Of a stretch of 11,888 nucleotides of DNA, positions 5,183-11,888 are shown in pieces. This DNA is from CAIWHR01 sp963726775 (GTDB lineage Bacteria > Pseudomonadota > Gammaproteobacteria > Burkholderiales > Casimicrobiaceae), in assembly GCA_963726775.1 (NCBI GenBank), contig CAVSDL010000002.1, forward strand, positions 1-11,888. Reading direction: 5' to 3'. The position numbers and the translations under genes are program-made. Positions within the stretch are counted from its first letter, which is position 1. Each line of letters starts with the position of its first letter. The notes under the pieces are model-generated. The model was not told the origin of the DNA. It searched no databases and worked only from the letters and a program-made list of their open reading frames with translations.

Positions 5183-7843
5183 ATGCAGGCATCGCCTGGC
5201 GTAGACACTTTTCTGTTCACGGACATCGAGGGCAGTTCCCATTTGTGGGAGCACGATCCCGAACGGATGCCCGAAGCGCTGGCGCGCCACGACGCGCTTG
5301 TCCGCACGATCGTCGAAGGAAACCGCGGCCGGGTCGTGAAGATGCTCGGGGACGGCGTTCATGCGGTCTTCGGCGATCCGCGGGATGCCGTCTGCGCGGC
5401 CGTCGCGATGCAGCGGTCGCTCACCGATGCGACGGCGACCAACGGCATCGCCTTCAAGGTCCGCTGCGGGCTGCACGCCGGGGTCGAGGAGCGCCGCGAC
5501 AACGATTTCTTCGGCCGGGCGGTGAACCGCGCGGCCCGGATCATGGCCGTCGCGCACGGCGGGCAGATCCTCGTGTCGCAGACAGTGGCCTCGCTCGTCG
5601 GCGATCGCCTGCCCGAGGGTGTTGCGCTGCGCGATCTCGGTTCCGTTCGGCTTCGCGATCTCGCCAGCGCGGAACGCGTCTGCCAGGTGCTGCACCCGCA
5701 GCTTCAGGCCGATTTCCCGACGCTGCGCTCGATGGAAGCGACGCCAAACAACCTGCCGCAACAGCTGACGTCGTTCATCGGTCGCGAGCGGGAGATGGCA
5801 GAGGTCGCCGGTCTTCTCGCAAAGCATCGTTTGGTTACGCTGCAGGGCGCCGGTGGCATCGGCAAGACACGTCTGTCGCTTGGGGTCGCCGCCGAGGTGC
5901 TCGATGATTTTGCCGATGGCGTGTGGCTGGTCGAGCTGGCGGCGCTCGCCGACGCGCGGCTCGTCGCGCAGGCGGTCGCGTCGGTGCTTGGCGTCAAGGA
6001 GGAAGCGGGGCGCCCCGTCGTCGAGGCGCTGGGCAAGTATGTGCGGGACCGGCAAGCGCTCGTGATCCTCGACAATTGCGAGCATCTCGTGCAGGCCTGC
6101 GCGGACCTCGCGAAGGATCTCCTGCAGTCGGGTCCGCGGATGAAGATCCTGGCATCGAGCCGGGAGCCGCTGCACGTGCGAGGGGAAGCGATTTACCCGC
6201 TGGCGCCGCTCGCGATTCCGGATCCCGATCGATCGTTCAAGCGTCGGACGCTGGAGGAATTCGCGGCAGCGCGGCTTTTCATCGAACGCGCGATCGCGGC
6301 GCAGCCGGCATTTCAGGTTTCCGACGAGAACGCGATGGCCGTGGCCGGCATCTGCCAGCGCCTTGACGGCATTCCGCTCGCGCTGGAGCTTGCGGCTGCG
6401 CGCGTGCGCGCGCTTTCGGTCGAGCAGATTTCGGCGCGGCTCTCCGACCGCTTCCGGCTGCTGACCGGAGGCGATCGCACGGCGCTGCCGCGCCAGCAGA
6501 CGTTGCGCGCGTTGATCGACTGGAGCTACGACCTCCTCACCGAGCCGGAGCGCATTCTTTTCCGGCATCTCGCGGTGTTCGCCGGCGGCTTCACCGTCGA
6601 GGCTGCGGAGGCGGTCGGCGGTGGCGGCGATCTGGACCGGGGCAATGACCTCGATATCCTGGCGCAGCTGGTCGAGAAGTCGTTGGTCGTGTTCGATCCG
6701 GAGGGCGGGCGTTATCGCCTTCTTGAGACGGTGCGGCAATACGCGGAACAGCGTCTCGAAAACGCGGGCGAGGCAGACGTGACGCGGTCGCGCCACCTTG
6801 CATACTGTGTCGCGTTCCTGGAGGCGACCTCGCCGAAACTCTTCGGGCCGCAGCAGGGCGAATGGCTCGCGCGCCTTGATCTCGAGCGGGAGAATTTGCT
6901 GGCGGCGCATGCATGGTGCGATCGCGCTGCAAGCGGCGCCGCACTCGATCTGCGCATCGTGCATGTGCTAAAGACCTATTTGACAAATCGCGGTCTCATG
7001 GGGCTCGCACTTCGGGTGACCAAGGAGGCACTCGCCCGGCCCGGCGCGCAGCGACGCGATGCTGCGCGCGGGCGCGCGTGTTTCGACGCGGGCCAGACAT
7101 GCTGCTTCATGGGGCGTTACGCGGAGGCGCAGGCGCTGCTGGAGGAAAGCCTGGCCATCGCGCGGGAGATTGGCGATACGCACGGCATCGCCATGTCCCT
7201 GCAGCCGCTCGGCATGGCGGCTCTTGGACTTGGAAACAGCGCGGCGGCGCGCGGGCATTTGGAGGAGGCGCTTGCCCTCGCGCGTGCGGAAGGGAACAAG
7301 CGGGATTATGCCGCGGCGCTCAATGCGCTGGCGCAACTGCATCGGGCAGAGGGAGCGCTCGATGCCGCGGAGCCACTCTACGAGCAGGTCCTGGCTCTCG
7401 TGCGGGAGCTTGGCGACCAGGAAAGCATCGCCATCGCGCTGCTCAATCTGGCGATGGTATCGATCGGACGCGGGTCGGATAGGCGCGCACGCGCCATGCT
7501 GCTCGAAGTACTTGTCATTGCTGACGAGACCGGCTCGAAGCCCGTCGGGCAGAGCGTTCTGGAAGTCTCTGCCGGCCTCGCCGTGTCAGGCCGCGAATGG
7601 GAACTCGCGGCGCGGTTTTTCGGCACTGCGGAGGAGCACAATGCGCTCACCGGCATGTCGCGCGACGCCGCCGACGAATCATTTCTGGCGCCGCTGATCG
7701 CGAAGGCGCATAAGGCCCTGGGCGCCGCTTCATTCACCGCGGCCGAACGCGCCGGGCGCGCACTATCTCACAATGAGGCGATCGTCGCGGCACGCGCCTG
7801 GCTTGCGTGCGGCGACGTGCCTGCGATTACTGGCCGTTCTTGA
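5183..7843 (+). CDS. Class III adenylate cyclase fused to STAND ATPase and TPR repeats
   Basis: 886 residues, soluble. The cyclase domain (about 8-172) has every catalytic residue expected: metal-binding Asp14 (FTDIEGS) and Asp57, adenine-selecting Lys53 (KMLGDG) and Asp108 (DFFG), and transition-state Asn115 and Arg119 (VNRAAR). The STAND/NB-ARC-like ATPase (about 195-460) has a P-loop GAGGIGKTR (222-230), Walker B ALVILDNCEHL (292-302), an ASSREPL sensor (324-330) and GIPLALELAAAR (396-407). TPR-like helices fill about 630-820. Known: such fusions are predicted signal-gated ATPases coupled to cAMP synthesis. Inferred: ligand or protein binding to the TPRs gates cyclase dimerisation. The ATG at 5183 is chosen because the cyclase fold starts eight residues later; the in-frame extension to 5021 is low-complexity and lacks homology. 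A weak GGCGAG precedes it. The 3' end overlaps the convergent lipoprotein gene by 17 bp. Adenylate rather than guanylate specificity follows from Lys53/Asp108. Confidence 0.9.
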   Translation: MQASPGVDTFLFTDIEGSSHLWEHDPERMPEALARHDALVRTIVEGNRGRVVKMLGDGVHAVFGDPRDAVCAAVAMQRSLTDATATNGIAFKVRCGLHAGVEERRDNDFFGRAVNRAARIMAVAHGGQILVSQTVASLVGDRLPEGVALRDLGSVRLRDLASAERVCQVLHPQLQADFPTLRSMEATPNNLPQQLTSFIGREREMAEVAGLLAKHRLVTLQGAGGIGKTRLSLGVAAEVLDDFADGVWLVELAALADARLVAQAVASVLGVKEEAGRPVVEALGKYVRDRQALVILDNCEHLVQACADLAKDLLQSGPRMKILASSREPLHVRGEAIYPLAPLAIPDPDRSFKRRTLEEFAAARLFIERAIAAQPAFQVSDENAMAVAGICQRLDGIPLALELAAARVRALSVEQISARLSDRFRLLTGGDRTALPRQQTLRALIDWSYDLLTEPERILFRHLAVFAGGFTVEAAEAVGGGGDLDRGNDLDILAQLVEKSLVVFDPEGGRYRLLETVRQYAEQRLENAGEADVTRSRHLAYCVAFLEATSPKLFGPQQGEWLARLDLERENLLAAHAWCDRAASGAALDLRIVHVLKTYLTNRGLMGLALRVTKEALARPGAQRRDAARGRACFDAGQTCCFMGRYAEAQALLEESLAIAREIGDTHGIAMSLQPLGMAALGLGNSAAARGHLEEALALARAEGNKRDYAAALNALAQLHRAEGALDAAEPLYEQVLALVRELGDQESIAIALLNLAMVSIGRGSDRRARAMLLEVLVIADETGSKPVGQSVLEVSAGLAVSGREWELAARFFGTAEEHNALTGMSRDAADESFLAPLIAKAHKALGAASFTAAERAGRALSHNEAIVAARAWLACGDVPAITGRS

Positions 7844-8366
7844 TGAATGGGTCCTTGACGCAGCTGATTCTGCCGTCTCGCGAGTGGAATCTGAGCCCGT
7901 ATTCGTAGATACGAAGCGATCCGGAAGCATTGTTTGCGTTGCGGATCCGGAAATTCCTTCTGCAAGCGTTTTGAATGGTCGCCGGATCCCCGGTTCCATC
8001 GTCCTGGTCAGTCGCCTGCGGGTCGCTGAATTGATTCGCGTCATCGAATTCCTTCAGGAAGGCGCCGTCTCCCTGCAGCGGGCAGAAACGGAAATTGTTT
8101 TCGAGGCGCCAAACGATCCGGGCGGGCTTGAGCTCGACCAGCTGCAACTCCGGCGGGTCCACGATGATGTCGTCGGGGCGGCAGACGCCATTGGTGATGG
8201 TCGCCCTGACCGTGACCACGCAAACTTTGGGATTTGCGGTCGAGCCATTCGAAGTGTCGCAATTGATCCATCGTCCGCTCGGTCCACCGGGAGCGGCCGG
8301 CTGTTGTGCACACGCGACGAGCGCGCAAGCCGCGGCAACAGTAGAGATCAGGACTTTCGGTGCCAT
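7827..8366 (-). CDS. Hypothetical lipoprotein, cysteine-rich
   Basis: 179 residues with a lipoprotein signal peptide: Lys4, a hydrophobic stretch and the lipobox LVAC, giving acylated Cys19 and export to the periplasm or outer membrane. The mature part has six further cysteines, which could form three disulfides, and acidic, Asn-rich stretches such as DDANQFSDPQATDQDDGTGD. The ATG at 8366 is well supported by AAGGGAG six nt upstream. No enzymatic family is recognised; a small extracytoplasmic beta-rich protein is the best guess. Its stop codon lies inside the 3' end of the plus-strand cyclase gene, a convergent overlap of 17 bp. The gene follows the racemase on the same strand after a 192-bp gap, so it probably has its own promoter. 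Confidence 0.82.
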   Translation of the reverse strand: MAPKVLISTVAAACALVACAQQPAAPGGPSGRWINCDTSNGSTANPKVCVVTVRATITNGVCRPDDIIVDPPELQLVELKPARIVWRLENNFRFCPLQGDGAFLKEFDDANQFSDPQATDQDDGTGDPATIQNACRRNFRIRNANNASGSLRIYEYGLRFHSRDGRISCVKDPFIKNGQ

Positions 8367-8558
8367 GGTGTGCTCCCTTGGTCATAAAATGGACTGACCA
8401 GGCGGACGCGACAGCGCTCGCGCCTTGCCGGGTCGCTTGCCCGGACCTTCCCTGGGGACGGGCAGTGTGTTGCCCGAACAGTCTAGCGCGTTGCCGCGAT
8501 GGGTTCCATCTACCCAGCGCGAGGTCGCGCCGCCGCACGGCGACTCGGAGTTGTCGGC
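8367..8558. other. Gap between the racemase and lipoprotein genes
   Basis: 192 bp with no gene. It contains the lipoprotein ribosome binding site (AAGGGAG on the minus strand, about 8373-8379). A slightly AT-rich patch (CATTTTATGA on the minus strand, near 8385-8394) lies too close to the start codon to be a certain -10. No intrinsic terminator for the upstream operon was found. Confidence 0.4.
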
Positions 8559-9227
8559 TCAAACGGGCGCCAATTGCTGCACCCGCTCGCGCAGCAGGCG
8601 CACGGCGCTCCCGACGGTGGTCAGGACCGGCACTCGAACGGCGAGCTCGACCTTCGCCGCGGCGCGCGCGAGACTGAACTGCGCGAGCGCCACGACGTCG
8701 CAACCTTCTGCCGCGGCCCGCTGCGCTGCCTGCACGACCAGCTGGTCATGCCGTGCCACATCGCCTTGCGTCAGCGCATCGAGCGCCCCCTCTGCGAGTG
8801 CCGGCAGCAGGGTGACGCCAGCTGGAAACTCCGCCGGCATCGAGGCGAGCGTGGGTGCGAACGAAGCGACGAGGCCGATTCTCCGGCCGATTCGGGTGGC
8901 GTCGGCAATCATCGCCTCGTTGGGTTTCAGCACCGGGATGTCCGGCCAGCGCCGCGCGACCGCGTCGATGCAGGGTCCGAACGCAGAGCACGTGAACAGA
9001 ATGCCGTGAACGCCCGTGCCGATGGCGTAGTCTGCGAGCGCCAGGAAGCGCGCCGTCATCGCATCGTCGAGCCCGTCCCGACGGGCCGCGAGATCCGCGG
9101 ACAGGCTGTCGTCCAGCAGGTTCATGCGCGCGCAGGCGGGCCACGCGCGGTCGAGCTCGGCATTGACCGGCGCGATCGAATGCGCGAGGGCGTGGATCAG
9201 CGCTATGCGCGGTGCGATCGCGGCCAT
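8559..9227 (-). CDS. Asp/Glu racemase superfamily protein with one predicted catalytic cysteine
   Basis: 222 residues, about the usual length for the Asp/Glu/hydantoin racemase superfamily, a two-lobed cytoplasmic fold. Seen: IALIHAL (8-14) at the first strand, GILFTCSAFGP (75-85) with Cys80 at the first catalytic position, KPNEAM (101-106), GLVASFAPTL (118-127), and DVVALAQFSLA (177-187), where the second catalytic cysteine is normally found. Known: racemases and maleate isomerases use two cysteines, arylmalonate decarboxylases one. Here only the first is present, so the reaction is open: isomerase, decarboxylase or epimerase of a small carboxylic acid. The ATG at 9227 lies 2 bp after the stop of the TRAP permease gene, so the two are translationally linked. 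Inferred: it processes the compound the transporter imports. Confidence 0.85.
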   Translation of the reverse strand: MAAIAPRIALIHALAHSIAPVNAELDRAWPACARMNLLDDSLSADLAARRDGLDDAMTARFLALADYAIGTGVHGILFTCSAFGPCIDAVARRWPDIPVLKPNEAMIADATRIGRRIGLVASFAPTLASMPAEFPAGVTLLPALAEGALDALTQGDVARHDQLVVQAAQRAAAEGCDVVALAQFSLARAAAKVELAVRVPVLTTVGSAVRLLRERVQQLAPV

Positions 9228-9229
9228 CC

Positions 9230-11800
9230 TCAGGCACGCCGTGCCGGGATCCGGCGCCCCTGCGACCACCAGACGAGCGCCGCCAGCAGAAACGCGGGAA
9301 GGTAGAACCAGTGTTCGGTCGGCCGTCCCGAAGGCAGGTCGATCCGCTCGATTTCCCAGCCCTGCTCGAGGCCGGACTTCCTTGCCCGCGACCCGAACTT
9401 CACGCCGACGACCTGCGTCCGCTCGCCGGCTTGCGTCAGCGTAAGCCCCGCGTCGGCGAGCCGCTTGCGTCCGTCGGCTCCGGCGTCGCCGAGATCGACC
9501 GCGACCGTCTTCGTGATCTCGTCGCCCTCGACGGTGCTGCCCTTGATGACCATCACCAGGCGGCCGCCCGCCGGCGTGTCGCGCACGACGTCGTAGACGC
9601 GCGATGGCGGGGTCGTCACGTATTCGGGCATCAGCGGATCGAGGAAGAAGTCGGGGCGGAACAGGAGCGCAACCGCAGCCAGGAGGACGAGATTTTCCCA
9701 CCAGCGGCTCCTCACCCGGAACCAGTTCATCGTGACCGCGGCGAACAGCATCATCGCGAGCGTCGACGCGACGACGACCCGGGCCAGCTCCCAGAGCCCG
9801 TGGACGTCGATCAGCAATACCTGCGGGTTGAATATCCAGATGAAGGGAAGGATCACGGTGCGCAGCGCGTAGAGCGAACCTTGGATGCCCGTCGCGATCA
9901 TGTCCTCCCCCGAGATGGCCACGGCGGCGAACGTGGCGAGACCGACCGGCGGGGTGATGTCCCCCATGATCCCGTAGTAGAAGACGAACAGGTGGACCCC
10001 GATCAGCGGGATCACGAGTCCGGACCGCGCGCCCAGCTCGACGACCACGGGCGCCATCAGCGTTGCGACCAGCACGTAGTTCGCCGTCGTCGGCACGCCG
10101 AGCCCCAGCACGAGGCACGCGAGCATGATGAAAAGCAGCATCACGATCACGTTGCCGTGCGAGACGAACTCGACGAATTCGGTCATGCGCAGCGCGAGCC
10201 CGGTGAGCGTGATCGCGCCGACGATGATGCCGGCCGTCCCGGTGGCGACGCCGATGCCGATCATGTTGCGCGCGCCGTCGTGGAAGCCCTGCAGGAGCTC
10301 GTCGCCGCCTGCAGCCCAGGCTCCCGGCGTGCGCGTGCCGCGAAAGTAATCGAACAGCGGGCGCTGCGTCGACATCAGCACCACCAGCATCACGATCGAC
10401 CAGAAGGCGGACAGCGATGGCGACATCTCCTCGACCATCAGGCACCAGACCAGCACGCCGACGGGGAGCATGAAATGGAGGCCGGCGCGCACGGCGGGCC
10501 ACGTGTCGAGCGCCCGCGGGGCGTCGATGTCGATGTCCTGCGGCAGGTCGGGGCATGCCGCCGCCTGCCTGACGGCGAAGAGGTACAGCCCGCCGACGAC
10601 GATGCCGGTTGCCCATGGCGCCGCGGCGCCGAGCCTTGCGCTGATCCCGGCCAGCAACCAGTAGACGACACCGCATACGACAAAGCTGCCCGAGATGCCG
10701 AGCCCGAAGCGCACGACCCGCGCTTTCCAGGACCGCGGCGTGCGCGCGATGATCGGTCGCATGCCGAGCTTCACGGCCTCGAGGTGCACGATGTAGAAGA
10801 GGCCGATGTAGGAAAGGATTGCCGGCAGGAACGCGTGCTTGACGATCTCGGAATAGGGAATGCCGACGTACTCGACCATCAGGAACGCGGCGGCGCCCAT
10901 CACCGGCGGCATGATCTGCCCGTCGACCGAGGCCATCGTCTCGATCGCGCCGGCCTTGACGCCGCCGTAGCCCGCCTTCTTCATCAGCGGGATCGTGAAG
11001 ATGCCGCCGGAAACCACGTTCGACACCGACGAACCCGAAATCATCCCGTTCAATGCCGACGACACGACCGACACTTTCGCGGGTCCGCCGCGCAGATGGC
11101 CGAGCGCGGCGAAGGACACCTGCATCATGTAATTGCCGCCGCCGCCGCGATCGAGCAGCGCGCCGAACAGCACGTAGACGAAGATCGTGCCGGTCGACAC
11201 GCCGAGCGCGATGCCGAACACGCCCTCCGTCGTGAGCCACATGTGCGACATCAGCCGCGAGAACGAGGCGCCCTTGTGCGAGATCAGCTCCGGCAGGTGC
11301 GGCCCGAAGAGCGCGTAGGCGATGAACAGCACGGCGAGGACCGCCATCGGCGCACCGACCGCACGGCGGGTCGCCTCGAGCAGGAGCACGAGACCGGTGA
11401 TGGAAATGACGAGGTCGACGGTCGTGGGCTGACCCGGGCGCAACGCGAGCGAGTTGTAGAACAGCATCAGGTACGCGGAGGCGAACGCGCCGGCGGCAGC
11501 GAACAGCCAGTCCTGCCACGGGATGCGGTCGCGCGGCGAGCGCCTGCCCGCGGGCCAGGCGAGAAACGCGAGAAAGAGCGCGAACGCCAGGTGAATCGCC
11601 CGCGCCTCGGTGTCGTTCAGGACGCCGAAGCGCAGTGCGAAAGGCAGCGGCGACGCGTACCACGTCTGGAACAGCGCCCAGGCGAGGGCGACGCCGAAGA
11701 TCACCTTCGCCGTGACGCCGACGGGCTTGCGCCCGCCGGTGTCGACTTCGGCGACGAGCTGCTGCAGCTCGGCGGGCGCCTTCTCGACGTCCGTCGTCAC
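9230..11800 (-). CDS. TRAP transporter permease, fused 4TM/12TM type with C-terminal DUF3394
   Basis: 856 residues, normal for fused DctQ-DctM (TAXI-type) TRAP permeases, which import carboxylates across the inner membrane using an ion gradient. Seen: an N-terminal cytoplasmic tail; DctQ-like helices to about 170; a DctM half with pseudo-symmetric signatures QIMPPVMGAAAF (295-306) and GLGVPTTANYV (566-576); and GDITPPVGLATF (613-624). The C-terminal region (about 735-830) contains VVGVKFGSRARKSGLEQGW, a PDZ-like stretch matching DUF3394, followed by a last membrane segment (about 831-847). The start is GTG at 11800, with GGGAA nearby as a weak ribosome binding site; no better upstream start was seen. 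The partner TAXI binding protein is not in the window. The racemase-family gene follows after 2 bp, suggesting an uptake-and-conversion operon. The substrate is unknown. Confidence 0.93.
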   Translation of the reverse strand: MTTDVEKAPAELQQLVAEVDTGGRKPVGVTAKVIFGVALAWALFQTWYASPLPFALRFGVLNDTEARAIHLAFALFLAFLAWPAGRRSPRDRIPWQDWLFAAAGAFASAYLMLFYNSLALRPGQPTTVDLVISITGLVLLLEATRRAVGAPMAVLAVLFIAYALFGPHLPELISHKGASFSRLMSHMWLTTEGVFGIALGVSTGTIFVYVLFGALLDRGGGGNYMMQVSFAALGHLRGGPAKVSVVSSALNGMISGSSVSNVVSGGIFTIPLMKKAGYGGVKAGAIETMASVDGQIMPPVMGAAAFLMVEYVGIPYSEIVKHAFLPAILSYIGLFYIVHLEAVKLGMRPIIARTPRSWKARVVRFGLGISGSFVVCGVVYWLLAGISARLGAAAPWATGIVVGGLYLFAVRQAAACPDLPQDIDIDAPRALDTWPAVRAGLHFMLPVGVLVWCLMVEEMSPSLSAFWSIVMLVVLMSTQRPLFDYFRGTRTPGAWAAGGDELLQGFHDGARNMIGIGVATGTAGIIVGAITLTGLALRMTEFVEFVSHGNVIVMLLFIMLACLVLGLGVPTTANYVLVATLMAPVVVELGARSGLVIPLIGVHLFVFYYGIMGDITPPVGLATFAAVAISGEDMIATGIQGSLYALRTVILPFIWIFNPQVLLIDVHGLWELARVVVASTLAMMLFAAVTMNWFRVRSRWWENLVLLAAVALLFRPDFFLDPLMPEYVTTPPSRVYDVVRDTPAGGRLVMVIKGSTVEGDEITKTVAVDLGDAGADGRKRLADAGLTLTQAGERTQVVGVKFGSRARKSGLEQGWEIERIDLPSGRPTEHWFYLPAFLLAALVWWSQGRRIPARRA

Positions 11801-11888
11801 GCGCGTTCCCGGCCGGGCCGGCGCGAGCCGCCTTCGTGCGCCTGCCTCCGCACCGCCACGGCTGACGCTGCAATATCGGGGTCGGCCC
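11801..11888. other. Upstream edge region of the TRAP operon, no gene seen
   Basis: GC-rich 88-bp stretch before the GTG start of the permease. No complete gene or clear promoter is recognisable before the window ends. Confidence 0.4.

Noticed and set aside
4904..6964. 686-codon minus-strand open frame opposite the cyclase-STAND gene
   Set aside because: It is an antisense shadow with no domain signal, while the plus strand shows P-loop and cyclase motifs.
9228..11873. The racemase frame stays open far upstream, as if one 1104-residue protein
   Set aside because: That part is the wrong frame of the TRAP permease. Racemase similarity starts at the ATG at 9227.

Overview
The window is GC-rich, has dense genes with GC-biased third codon positions, and carries a fused TRAP permease, an Asp/Glu-racemase-family enzyme and a class III cyclase fused to a STAND ATPase. 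This suits a free-living proteobacterium, most likely a betaproteobacterium. That placement is inferred from gene content and base composition; no rRNA or other marker gene is present to confirm it.

Left part (1-3104, minus strand): a two-gene operon encodes a SIR2-like/TIR protein followed, after 7 bp, by a membrane-anchored nSTAND1-type NTPase that runs off the left edge. TIR domains are NAD+-consuming or signal-making enzymes in immunity, SIR2-like domains act in the same NAD+ biology, and STAND NTPases are signal-gated switches. The pair therefore looks like a candidate antiviral or conflict system and is the most interesting item here.

Middle part (3105-5182): a gene-poor region holds structured DNA. 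Two short plus-strand ORFs (3690-3893 and 4001-4219) have good ribosome binding sites and are separated by a convincing intrinsic terminator. The first is preceded by a leader that can fold in two mutually exclusive ways, one of which covers its Shine-Dalgarno sequence. Several strong hairpins follow, then a minus-strand DUF488 (YeaO-like) gene.

Right part: a plus-strand gene (5183-7843) encodes an adenylate cyclase-like domain with a full set of catalytic residues, joined to a STAND ATPase and TPRs. It overlaps tail to tail with a minus-strand cysteine-rich lipoprotein gene (7827-8366). Next, on the minus strand, come a one-cysteine Asp/Glu racemase-family protein (8559-9227) and, upstream of it with a 2 bp gap, a fused 4TM/12TM TRAP permease (9230-11800). 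Those two form an uptake-plus-metabolism operon. No TRAP substrate-binding protein is seen inside the window; it may lie beyond the right edge.

No tRNA, rRNA, CRISPR array, transposase or integrase was recognised.
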